NCBI GenBank assembly: GCA_025504975.1
Contig: JANUWI010000016.1
Span: 682,001-746,000, forward strand
DNA length: 64,000 nucleotides
Reading direction: 5' to 3'
Origin: Plenodomus lindquistii
Lineage: Eukaryota; Ascomycota; Dothideomycetes; Pleosporales; Leptosphaeriaceae
Program-made: the position numbers and the translations under genes
Shown here: in pieces, positions 46,039 to 58,500 of the stretch
How positions within the stretch are numbered: position 1 is the stretch's first letter
How the letters are laid out: the number at the start of each line of letters is the position of its first letter
Notes under the pieces: generated by a model
Seen by the model: only the letters and a program-made list of their open reading frames with translations
Told to the model about the DNA's origin: nothing
Databases searched by the model: none

Positions 46039-46788
46039 ATGGCTTCGAGGACACTGTTTACACGCGCTGCGCGCCAATTGACTGCGAATGTCGCGAAGAG
46101 ACCTGCGCCGTTTGCGTGCGCGAGGTGGACTCCAGTTGCGCAGAAGCAACGGCTATTCTCGGTATCTGCCGCGTGTATGTTGATATTACTACTTCTGAGG
46201 GAATAATAATTTCAACATGACGGCGGGCTGATACAAGACAGTGAAGGAGAAAAAGTACACAGAGGACCACGAATGGATTGAGATGTCTGCGGATGGCAAG
46301 ACTTGTATGTTTTCCACCTCCTCCCCTAGATTCAGTCGTCTTACCCTTCCTTCGTCATTCGCATGCATGTCCCACTCACCCAATCCTCCACCATGTCACT
46401 ACTACATAAACACTCACCACTTACCCCAAACCCCCACACTCAAAATTCTTAAATTAACATCATCCCCCACTCAGGCACCCTCGGCATCTCCACCTACGCT
46501 GCCAAAGCCCTCGGCGATGTCGTCTTCATCGAGCTCCCCGAAGTCAGCGCCGACGTATCAGCCGGCGACGCCATTGGCGCCGTTGAATCTGTAAAGTCTG
46601 CCTCTGACATCCTGACACCGGTTTCGGGCACCGTGGCAGAGGTCAACAGCGCGCTCGAGTCCAAGCCGGCGGGTATCAACAGCGATCCAGAGGGTGAGGC
46701 GTGGATTGCGAGGATAACGGTCGAGGGGGAGCCCGAGGGGACTTTGATGAGTGCGGACGAATACCGGGCGTTTACCGAGGACGCTTGA
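46039..46788 (+). CDS. GCV3: glycine cleavage system H protein, mitochondrial, 170 aa, 3 exons
   Basis: Exons 46039-46174, 46242-46304 and 46475-46788, with introns of 67 and 170 nt (both start GTATGT and are phase 1). An Arg/Ala-rich presequence (MASRTLFTRAARQLTANVAK) targets mitochondria. The H-protein fold follows: KEKKYTEDHEWIEMSADGKT, LGISTYAAKALGDVVFIELP, and the lipoylation site GAVESVKSASD with Lys107. The C-terminal part is SGTVAEVNSAL, PEGEAWIARI, LMSADEYRAF. It shuttles the methylamine group of glycine between the P, T and L proteins. Length is normal. Confidence 0.95.
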
Positions 46789-47097
46789 GTGTGGGGAGGA
46801 TGGGGTGGGCGCTGGGTTCAACATCCTGAGCGCTGGGGGGTGGACATATGGATACCATGATGGAATGAAAACGACGTCTCTCGATAATGTTCAAACGCTG
46901 AATAACACAGTATACTTACATAACGATGATGAAGGTGATGTGAACATGAAGAATGCTTTTCGCTCATCTATCATACGCCAACATCCTCTGCTCACACTCC
47001 GTTAAATCACACTTTCCATCCAAACGTTCAACGACCACACACGGATTTCCAGTACAATACACACCCAACCAACTTCAGCCAAACCATGCCCCACCAT
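46789..47097. other. convergent 309-bp spacer
   Basis: 3' ends of GCV3 (+) and NUP192 (-). Nothing else seen. Confidence 0.5.
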
Positions 47098-50000
47098 CTA
47101 CGAAAACATATTCGGCGCCCCCCTCTTTACACTACTCTGATCTTCAAACTGCATCACCGTTAGCACCCCTCCATCCCCATCATCACCACCAGGACAAACA
47201 CATACCTTCAAAAACCCCGTAACATCAACAAGCACCGTCCAATAGTCCACCAACTCCATCAACGCCTGTTCCAACTCGCCCCCCGACACCCCACTCACAC
47301 TCGCCCCTTGACTAGCACCAACATGCACGCTCCTCTTAAACACACTAACCATACTATGCCGATTTTCTTTGAGAAATTCGCGTGCTGCATAAATAGTCTG
47401 GTCGTTTTGGCGGCCCCGTGCAATGACTGCTGCGTTGACGACGCGCAGCACCGAGAGCATGAGCTCATAGTATTTCCGGAGCGCGTTGGCGTCGTCAAAT
47501 TCAAGTCCAATGTCTGGATCTACGGCGAAAATGTGCGAGTCGCGGATCGCGGGGAAGAGACCTGCGTTGAGAACGTATGCTGCGCCCAGTCTACTTTGAC
47601 TTATACGTAAGAGGAGTGCGAGGGAGGCGTCGTAGTAGCTCAGCAGTGCTGGAATTTGGGGCGGAGCAGCGGCGCGGAGTTCCTGCGGAATGACTTTTAT
47701 ATTGTCGACGAGGACGCCGATGAAGTTTAGGCTGACAAAGGATTCGAGAATGTGTTTTGAGGATTGGTGCGTAGCGACTGCGACCATGGCATTCAGCAGT
47801 AGCAAAGCGCTGATTTTGCAGGTTCCCTGACCGGTATAGGCGTCGTCGCAGATGACTTCTAGCAAGTGCGAACCGCAGTTTTTGATGGCGTTGAGGGTGT
47901 GGCGGCCGAGAAGGGCGCTGATGCTGCTACTACTTGTGAAAGTGCCGTGGATGTAGCGGAAGCAGATCTGGTAGCAGTATTCGCGCAGTTCGACGGTGGA
48001 AGCAAAATTATGGATTCCAGCAAGGGCAGCGCGGAACAGCTGCGAGAGCCGGTCGTTTGCAAAGTCGCCTGTTTTGTCAAAGGCGGTGGCTTCAAAATCG
48101 ATCTTCTGGATAAGAGACTCTGCAAGGCTGGCGAGTTGGATAGCGGTGAAATTGTCTGTGTCGTAGGATTGTTCGAGTTTGGGGAGAATGACTTGTAGTG
48201 TCTGGAGAATGAAGGCGCTTCGGGCGCCAGCGTCAAAATCACAATTGTGAACCGCGACCATGACGACTTGCACCCAAGACTGTAGGATGTCTTTGTGGTA
48301 GCGAAGGAGCTGGGTTCGACGATTACAATCCTCAAATACAGCAAGGAGTTCCTCACCCTGGATAGCGATATCATTTTTGATTTCCTCGCCGCGTTCCTGA
48401 TCGAACGCTCCGTCTTTCTCGAAGAATTTGAACTTGAGCCTGAGGACTTGCGCGACCAATGGAATGGAATACAGGACCATGCCATCCTTCTCTTCCTGAC
48501 AGCAAGACAAATTGACACCATCGAAGAACTGGTGTTGATCTGGGACCTTGCGCTCAGGTATTGAAAACTCGACGAAATCGAAAAGATCAAATATATTGGG
48601 GTTGCTGACCGCGTCCTCACCAGGTCGGACAGTAGTACCGAGGAGAAGCGATTGTATCCGTGACTTCAAGGTAGGCATTGTTTCCTTTACTGTCAAGCGA
48701 AGCTCGCGTGACTCGTAATCTAAGAAAGCTGCCCGGCGTTGCAAAAAATTCTGGAGGGCGACGGCTGGTATGTCGGCAAAGAAAGGCGAGGGTCCAACTC
48801 CCCCTGAGACCTGGAGTCCTTCAGCAAAAGACAGGCCCTCCCAGGGAGCATCGAGAGTGATGGGTGAAAGATTCGGTGCTTCAATGAATAACAGCTCATT
48901 GGCCCGGAGCTCATCCATGACAATGGCGCTGGTCAGAGGTGAACGCCATAGCTTCTGCAGGACTTCCCAGCATCTGGTCTTTAGCGCCGATCTCCATGAA
49001 ACGTATTGAAATTCATCGTTATCAGGGTATTCACATCCCAGTAGGAGTATGCCGTGGAACAAAGACTGTCCGTTCGACCAGAGACTGTCATCCGCGATAT
49101 GCACAGTGCTACTGCCACAAGAGAAGCCGAGGAGAATGTGTGCTATTGTCGGTCGGTTCGACACGGCAGCAAGACAACTGTTCAAAAAGTCTAGTATGCG
49201 AAGCTTGACAACGTAGCCACTTGCGTCAGGGCCAGCTTCAAGTTCATCTGCACTGAATCGCATCAAGCCTGAAAGAGATCGTGCAATGCGTTCGGCTTCG
49301 TTATCCTTCTCCAAAATGCCGACAATCTTGCTACGACCAGAGCGCTGTCCGAAACCCGCAGGCGAGACTGCAAGCTTGCGAGATGATGCCAATTTCTCCA
49401 ACAGCTGAAGGGAAGCAATGGTCAGGTCAGCATGAGCTGCCCCACAGTACAGGCCCAGATCGACTATGATCTGGAGGTTGTTGAGAATGGCGTCTTCGAA
49501 CGAGGCGAGTGACAGATTCGAGACGGGTGATAGCTGGAACGAGGGCTGTTGCTTCAGAACTGGCCTTACAATGTCGAGGTACGTCGCTTGCAGTTTCATC
49601 ACCAAGTCCATGACTTGAATGCTCAACATCAATGATTGAACCAGGGGTGAATCTTGTTCGGCAGCATCGACTTCTGTTACGTCGTGGTGTGATGTTGCAA
49701 ACAGTGCCTTTAAGACTTTGTCGTTGAACAACCACTCCATGACACGTGCGAACGGATGAAGCGTGACATACGCAGCAAGCGACGAAGTATCGATGACTGC
49801 ATCTACAGGGATATCCGACTTGTTGGCGAAGACCACAAGGTTTTCGTTGAATGTTGAGAGACAAGTGACCATGAAGGCAAGGCATGTCCACCTCATTACG
49901 TTGCGCTGGAGGGGGTCCAATACCTCTTGTGTACGCTCCGCGAAGACGTTTTGCATCACAAAGTCAATGTAGCTTTCGATACCAGGCATTCTGCGTGCAG

Positions 50001-52248
50001 AGCCCAGACCCTCGGGGAAGGGCAAGCTGTCGTTAAGTCCTGTATTACTCATAAAAGGCTCCACGAGGGTATGAAGAAACCTGACCAAAGAGACGGCTTC
50101 ATCATACCCATCGGCCAGAGTGGGCCAGAGATCGTCTCGTGGTGCAGCTCCTAGGATATTGCTTTGCTTCGCGCCAGTGTAGAAACCGTTCACCGTCCAG
50201 TCGTCGAGTGAATGCCACATAGCACTCGATCGTGGAACATCCTTCTCAACGAGCAACGATGAGAGAGCATCGTATGCAGCCGCACGTAGGCCACTCTCGA
50301 CCTTGTCTGTACAGAGACGGAAGCAGATGTTAGCAAAGTGGTACTCCTTGAGATCGAGTATCCAGTTCCGTGCGATCGAAGTCTGCCGACAAATATGTGC
50401 AAGTACACGCAAGTAACTCTCGAGCATAGTCGCACTCTCCGGCTCCACAATCTGGTCAATAGGATTTGTCGATGGCGCGTACACACCGCCCTGAAGCGTC
50501 TTTCGTGGCTCATGAATGTTCTTTTCGAATTCAACCAGTTCGTTGAATATGTGTGTATAGCTCAAGGAGCTCGTCCGCCGTATCTTTCCCGAGGCGGAAG
50601 CACCTTCCTCAAGGAGGAACTGGTGAGCCGATACAGCATTGGTTTCTCCCGTTGATATTGCACGGAGCATTTCGCAGAACATGGCTATTCGCGGAGTGGG
50701 TTGTCTCTTGGCGGCCCACTGGAGGAAGCCATAGAGGTTGCTCTCTTTGTCGCTCCAGAAGTCGCTTGCAGCGTCCGGAAAGCCATCAAAAGCGTAGGCT
50801 ATAATGACCATGAATCTCTCCAAGTGAAGAGGATATTCGCCAGTGGAAAGTTGGAAGTGAAGCTGTAATCGCTTGCGGTGGTCATCTTCTTCGACTTTCA
50901 GTCGTCGTAGCGTGTCCGGCATGTTTGTGATGAAGGAGTCGACAAACGCCTGCAGCTGCTCCATGATGAGGACCTTGAAATAATCGGCGGGTTGCGCTGA
51001 GTCTGGACTCAAAACGGCCGTATCTTGCAACAGGGTCGAGAGCATGCTCGTCTTTTGCGGATCATACCAGCTTGTCGGGCGCACGTCTTGGCTGAAGGAG
51101 AGCATGAAGTGAAAGGCGCCATCGTTGAGTGCCTTGAGAAATATATCTGACCGTGCCGAGGCCTCGGCCTCAAAGTCAACGTTTTGCATGGCAGGGTCCT
51201 GGGTGTTGGGATCAACGTATCTCCCGCTATACTCGGCCAGCCACCAAGTCAAAGTCGCCGCGTGCAGATTTCTCATAGCCCAGTCATCTCTCTCGCGACC
51301 AGCCATGAGGGTATCGTGGAGAGAGCGCGCTTCTTGTAGGGTTGCGTTGGTCTCGGTAGCGGCCCAGGAGGTGAGGCGGAGGAGCATGGGCACATAGTGG
51401 ATCGTGATAAGGTCATGTCGTTCCAGTGTCCTTGCCCGGGCCAGGAGGCTTCTGTAGTTGTCGAGGTTGACGTAGCCGGCCTTGATCATGTGCGTGCATA
51501 TGGCGGCCAGGTTCTCGTGCTGCCTGGTTAGACTCTGCCGCTGCAGAGTCATGATCTCCACAAAGCCCGGTAGCGGAACCTGGCCTACCACCTGCGTGCT
51601 CTGAATCCGCTCGGCGATGAACTGCAGCCATTTCTCCACCGACTCCATGCTGGTGAGGCACTTGACCCAGAAGCCATATGCGCTTGCTAGGTTGGCGCCA
51701 TCTGCAACACCCAAGATGATATGCACGGCCCGTTGTAGTGTCTCCTGGCTGTCAACGACTGTCTCTCCATTGTCCAGGGCAGTCTTCATCAGCATGCGCA
51801 GGCAGACCAGGACGGTTTCGCGACGGCGATGGAAGCGAAGGACAGCGGCCTGCAGTTGGGATCGGTCGATTTCTTGGGCCTCGTGCTGGGCGCCTAGGAA
51901 GAGGGCAGCGGCGTCCAGCTCATCGAGATCCAGGGCGTCGGCCAGCTCGAGCGTCTGCTGCTGGAAATCTTGGTTGACCTCATACTCGTCCTCGTCGACG
52001 GTGATGTTGCCTGGCACTGTTAGCACACGGCACTATCCCCCTTCAGCGTACAGCGGTGCAGTACCGGATTTCAATTTCTGCCTGCTCGCGTCGCTCTTGG
52101 GCTTCTTGTCCAGCAGCGCTTTGAACACGCCGAGATGGTCTTGCAGCCTGCTCAACAGCCTATCCACGACGGGCAGCTGGAGGTCGATGTGGGCGCAAAG
52201 GTCGCGGTGCAGGCCCTCGAGGGCGGCGAGGCTGTCGTCTTCAGCCAT
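47098..52248 (-). CDS. NUP192: nucleoporin NUP192 (Nup205 homologue), about 1681 aa, 3 exons
   Basis: Exons 52065-52248, 47206-52016 and 47098-47148. Intron 1 is 48 nt (GTACTG...CTAACAG, phase 1). Intron 2 (47149-47205, 57 nt) has GTATGT, TGCTAAC and ATGCAG, is free of stops and keeps frame, so a 1700-aa read-through form is also open. The chain begins MAEDDSLAALEGLHRDLCAH. After the first junction comes VPGNITVDEDEYEVNQDFQQ, the block that opens Nup205/Nup192 proteins. The remainder is an alpha-solenoid without other domains, for example ARWAAKRQPTPRIAMF-like and LDFLNSCLAAVSNRPTIAH segments, ending KRGAPNMFS. It is a scaffold component of the inner ring of the nuclear pore, binding Nic96 and Nup53-type linkers. 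Divergent from TEL1. Confidence 0.92.
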
Positions 52249-52599
52249 GGCAAGGTGTTGCGGGGGGACTGCGCATTATGCGCCGGGCAGAGTGGCAGGC
52301 TGGCGGAGCGGAGGAGCGCGGCGTGCTGAGGGCGTGTTTGGCGCGTGTGTTTTCTCTCGCAACGCCGGTGGAGCTCTCCAGCTGGACGGCAAGGAAGAGC
52401 GACGCGGGTTTGAGCCTAGCGCGTTGGACCCATGGACGCGCCTTCCGAGCACCAGCACCACCTGAGACCTCCGCGTCCGCCGCAATTGCAGCGCGGCGAG
52501 ACGAGACGGGCAGGAGCCATCCAAGTGCGTCGCGCAATCCATGCCCGCCGTTGCGCACACGGCTTCTCAGACGGCGCAGCACGGCGAGCGGCTGCCAGC
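52249..52599. promoter_or_regulatory. 351-bp divergent promoter NUP192 / TEL1
   Basis: GC-rich, without TATA box, between the two start codons. It must hold both 5' UTRs and core promoters. Open stretches crossing it on both strands are compositional. No specific binding site was assigned. Confidence 0.6.
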
Positions 52600-55500
52600 A
52601 TGGGGGCCACCCATATCCAGGATGCAAAGCGTGAGATGCTTCTTGTTGACCGTGTACTGATGCCCACCTCTGACATGTTGCAGTCCTCATCCAAGCCACG
52701 CGCATCTCCGACCGCATCGCCGGCCTCAAGGACTTGATCCACATTCTGAAGCACAACCGCGGAAAGCCCAGCCTCGAGGCCCTGGGCAACAAGGCCTACC
52801 TCGCCCTGTGCGAGTCGCTGTTCCAATGTCTTCGTGACGAGCGCTCCCATTTCTTGCGCCACGGCGTCAAAGCAAAATCAAAGAGGGCCCCGCTCCTTCC
52901 CCTCTCGGCCGCTGCCGTGCGCCATGTCGTTGCCTCTGGCGTGCGCACCATCAAAGGCTCCACGGTTGACATCATCATAGCCACCATCATCGAGGTCCTG
53001 CCCGGCCACGACGGCTTAGTCAAGCCCCTGGTCGAGAATCTGCCCAGGGCGCTGCGTTCGCTGCTCGAATACCAGCCACACGTCGAACGCCTCACCAAGC
53101 ACAGCTGGGACGCTGCAGTCGACTTTTGCATCGAGTGCCTCGCTGGCGTGTCTTCCGAGGGCCAAGGTGAGCCACACGAGAGCTGGAGCACTAATGTCTC
53201 CAGTCGAGCCCGCACTCCCCTTGAGCCTGCTGATGTCACGTCGTCGCGGGCGAGCCCCCGTCTGTCGCTCGCCAGAACAAAGTCAGTGCCCGACGAGGTC
53301 GTTCAATCGACGGAAGATTTCGTGCAGTGTCTCTACTCCCTTGTCAAAGCCCCTAATGCGCCACTGTTGGACAAAGCTGGCCCCATTTTGACCACGCTAC
53401 AGCAATATCTACAGCGTAGGACTGGCCGTGGCAGTGTTGCCGCTGCCGCACTGGCTGCAATAAACTCAGTTCTCGCTCGCATCTCCACACAGTCCCTTGA
53501 GCTCACGAAACGTACTGTGCAAGACCTCCTCCCCTTGATCAAGTCCATGTGGTCTGAACCTGTCCTTCGCCAAGAGATTATGATTTTATTGATATACACC
53601 GAAGCACACATCTCAAGCCTTCTGACTGACACAGAAGATGGGGCGGTCAGCGTAGAGCTCGAGGCGCTCATTGACACAATCTATGGTGAATACAGACGGC
53701 GGCAGGAGACTGCACCCCACCAGTTTCTCGAAGAGGACTACATTTGCTTCCGGCATCTGGGACGAGCTGAAAGGGACACACATCCACTACACACGTCTGC
53801 TTTCTCCATGGAGACTGAGCATCATCGCTACGAAGGGCTATGGGCGACCGTCTCCACGATTGCACGTTTCTCATTCCTTCTTGACAAGCGACGACGACAA
53901 GTGACCCAGGAGCGTAGTATACCGGGACAAAGTATGAGCAAACGGCTTCGCGTCACATCGCTATTTCCTGAATATCTTCGTCATGTTTTCGAACCTCGGT
54001 CCAACGCCAAAAGAACGGCGCTACAAGTGGTCGCGTTCATGGTCCAAGAGGGTCCTATGGACGAGGATGACCTACAGTCAATGCTCGAAAAGCTCACAGC
54101 GTGCATGGCTGACGAGAATCCTGTACATTCGGCGTGGGCAATGATAGGCTTGGCTGGGTAAGAGCTTGCCACGCGCGCTGGGAATCTCTCTGACTGAACC
54201 CACAGGGCCGCTTTTCAACCACGTGCGAGGAATGACTCACTAAAACAACACTGGGTTTCTGCCTGGCAGAGTGCTTCGCGCGCTGTGACTTCCATCTCGA
54301 ACTCACGTGCAGCTTGTCATCTTCTGGACGTACTCCTGCGTCTTCAGATCATCCCTTTCTCGGCCATTTCCGAGACAGCACAGTCGATGCTCTTGTCCAT
54401 TGAGTTGAATGGTCCAGCATTGCTCACAGAAGCCAGCTCGTCTTTCCTGCATACGTTGATTCGAGGACGAACTACCGAGAATCCGACCAACTTCAATTCG
54501 ACAGCTGAAAGGATTTTGAATTGGACCCTGAGCAAATGGACACCTGGTGAGTATTCGACGTGCTGTACTACCAGAGCAGGCTTCTGATGCTCCACAGGTC
54601 TCTGGTCCGATCGGACCTACTCGGTTATGCATGCACACCACTGCAACGCCCGCGATGTTCTGCGTATTCTTTACGCTTGTATGGACAGGCCTTTCGGACC
54701 AGTCAAGGTAGCGCCATCCTTAGTATTGGGTCCTATCGCACAAGCAAGGACGCGTGCTGAAACAAACAACAACCTGGCGCGGTATTTGCTTCTCCTAGAC
54801 GAGGGGGATGCTCCGTTCATGCAAACAACGGAATCATCAGTGGCTTTTCACGAGATAGCAACCGACCTCTCTTTAACACCGTTGGAGACTAGGATCCTTG
54901 ACTACTGCCTGTCCGAGGTGGAGAAGGCGACACATCGCTGGGATGAATCCACATCAACGAGCACGCAAGGTATCACACCTGATATGCTACGCATCATCAC
55001 AAATCTCTGCATTGTTGCGCCTGCGATTACGGCGCTCGGAGATCCTGAAGATCGTCGCATCTCCGCGTTGCGATTTTCAGTAAATGGCTTAATCGAATCT
55101 GTCGCCAGTACATTGTCCAAACCGCAGTTTGAACAATACAAAGTTGATGCAGTGCTCGAGGAGTGCACAAAGAGCCTCCCAGATCTTAGCGCGTTGACCA
55201 CGATCACTCCACGCCTTTTTGAGCAAGCAGGCGTCCATCTACTTGCTCGCCATCTTTCCAAAGCGGTAGAGACTCATCGAGATGTCAAGCAATCCATCTA
55301 CGCCGACGATGATGACTTTATGGACATTGAAGACGACGTTGATTCGCAAATGACCGCTGGCCCAAACGCGGCCGATGTTGAAGTCCCCCGACACGACGTG
55401 GATGCGGAGTACGACACATCGGCTATGCGGGCTTCATGCTCGGCTTACCTACATCTCGTCACCTCCATAGCTGAGATGCTAGAATCAGAGACGCGAACAA

Positions 55501-58500
55501 TGCCCTCAGGGTTCGTAGACTACCTGATCGGTCTGCACGAGAGTGAACTGTTACGTGCACGGCCATTCGTACGTGCACTCTGGGACAGTGGGTTCAAGAT
55601 CTCGCGGGCCGATTGTCTCAATCTCCTGGAGCGGTTTAGTGAAGCGCTCATTGATCCCCGCGCTCGCGAGTACAACACATCTGAAGTCGCCAATGGCATG
55701 CTCGTGGAGGTCCTGGTCGGCACCACACTTGTTTGGTCGCCCGATGCAACCGATCGCCAAGCACAGGACCTGTACGAGAATGTCGAGGCTCTTTATGCAT
55801 ACTACGTCAGGGAGATGGAGAAGGGGGGAGTGCGACAATCTGCTAATCTGCAGAAGATCATCGCCAAATTCCTACACAATCTTCTTAAACACCATCCGAA
55901 TTTCGCCCAAAGCAGAAAAATGCCATCGGCCAGGACTAGTTTGTTTGAGCTCCTCTCCCGGGGCGAGATGACCGTCAAATATCACATTGCTCAGCGGCTG
56001 CCGCGTATGTTCGAGGATTTCATTCTCGTAGAGCACGAGAAGATTCTACAAGATGTCGACAGTAGCCTACCCGGTGACGAAGAGGGCACTGAAGGTATCG
56101 CAGTGCGACTTTTTGTTCTTTCTAGCCTGGCATCGCAATGGCACACGCTACTTCGCCAAAGCATCTACCGCATCTTCGCTACAGCAGGGACTGTTATGGG
56201 GGCAGCTGGTCACGCCAAACGGTGCATCTCCAAAGTTGCTCACGCAAGAATGCTGCATGATCCTCAAAGTCTTTTCCGTCTGTTCGCGCCCCAGATTATC
56301 TTCACCTGGCTCGATCGAGATCGCACTTTTGCCCAGATTCCGTATCACGCCTTTGGGTATACCACCCTTATCGAACTCCTGCGAGATATCGAGTCTGAAG
56401 CAGTAGGTCAAGCAATGATGTTCGGGCGAAAACTTGAGGTGGAGTACTTGGCCCAGCAATTGGGTGCTTCCACCCCAGATGTTCTATCAAACAACATAGG
56501 CAAAGCGGCTGCCTATACAATTGCATGGGACACTTGCAAAGGTTTTGCTCGCAACAAGGCGGAACCCAGTTTTGCGAACATGCTCAAAGATTTGATTGGG
56601 AGCGAACAATACTATGCCCTGATACAGAAGCACTTTCCTCAAGTACTTGGCCATGTGTTTCAGACTATGAACCAAGAGGATCGCGTCACTAAACCACTGG
56701 ACAAGAAGACACCTTTCAATGCGGCAGCAAAGCGTATAGCTGAAATGACCAACATCAGCCACTCCGAGAAAAGCCTGAATATAGGAATCGAGCCATCCTT
56801 CTCTGCATTCTATCTGACGGATCAACTTGAACGATTGTGCCGACGCACTGGAGATAACCCTGCCAGCTTCTGGACTGCTACCAATTACACCTTTGTGTTG
56901 CGCTCTTTGCTCGACCGTATCCATCCTGCGCTAGGATCACTGTATGCTCAGTCTATGATCCGCAAGATCAGGATTGTTGTAGCTCTCGCTGGTTCGATTG
57001 CACATGAAGGCTATCCATTGCAAATGACCCTTCAGTCATTACGCCCATTCCTTACTGACATTCAATGTGCCGAGGATACGGTCGGTATTATGCAGTATCT
57101 GTTCGAACACGGTGCCGTCTACCTGAGACAACATCTCAGTTTTGTTACAGGGATTGGCCTCTCAATCCTCATATCGTTACGAGTCTTCTTAGGATCTACT
57201 CAGGACAGCACTACGCAGCAGTCGCAACATCTAGCGACTATGAACGCAGCTACTCGTTTCCATACTTGGCTTACCGAGTACCTCAAAGCTCACGCGCAGG
57301 CTGTCACGGCCGTTGAACGGTCCTCCATGGTCAAGGCCTTCAATTCGATCACCATCGCCGCATCGAAAGTTCATGCCGAGGGCAACTCAGTGAAAGGAAG
57401 TGAAGAAAGTAAGCTACTCCTAGAGATTCTCGATGATGTTAAATCAGGCCGAAATCTTCTAAACAAGACTTCTCGGGATGTCGCCTTAGACTTGTTGTGC
57501 CAGAACTTCCATCCTGCTGCAACCGCTCGGGATGATGTTCTTGGCCTTGATCACGACGCGGCGGAGTATGCGCCTCTAGTTTGGGAATCTTGTCAAAGAG
57601 CCAACGTGGGTAATGGTTATCTCCTATGGACAGCCAGAGTTCTTGGGCGTGCGTTCAGCGCATATGGCAGTGTCCACCAAGGTACCGCCCAGGCTCGACC
57701 ATGGGCACCCTCCGCGCGCTCATCGAAAGATTCTCTTGGGAGGAGCTCAAGAGAAGCCATAATTCGAGAGATCATCAATTTATTCTATAGCGATGATCGC
57801 GGCGAAGTAAGTCTGGCAGAGAGCACGATTCGACGGCTGATCTCACGTCTCTCTGGGGCAGACCAGCGATACATTTCAGAGATGCAACGCGCCATACCAG
57901 AGGCCATTGGAAAAGCTCTCGGGCTCTACATGCCCGAAAAAACAACGTCTTCGGTCTTTTCAGTTACGGAAACACTTGTCCAAGCCGCCGTACCTGAAAA
58001 AGCAAAGCCGGTGTCTTTGTGGATCAGGGGTCTCGCCGTATCATTATGCAAGGTCACTGCCGAAGACCCGATACTCAGTGTCTTGTCCAATTTGCTCTCG
58101 AACATTGACTACATGGCGGAGAAGCTTCTGCCGTACATTCTTCATCTTGTGCTACTTGGTGAACATGATGGCGAGCAGACCGTCCGTGGCATCATGTCCG
58201 ACGCAATAGGCACATGGTTCAGCAATTGCGAGCCAGCCACTACATCACATGTCCGGAACCTCGTTCAAAGCCTACTTTACCTGCGGAGTCAGCCAATACC
58301 AAAGGAGGTGACTAGAGTCGACCGAGACCGCTGGCTTGAAATCGACTACTTGAAGGCGTCACAAGCCGCCAACATGTGTGGGATGTATCGCAGCGCGCTG
58401 CTCTTCGCGGAAACTTCGTCTGGTCAGCCGATTGTCAAAAGCAGCACTAGGCGGTCTTCGGTCATGGTAGATCCACCAAAAATTCCTTTAGAACTCCAGC

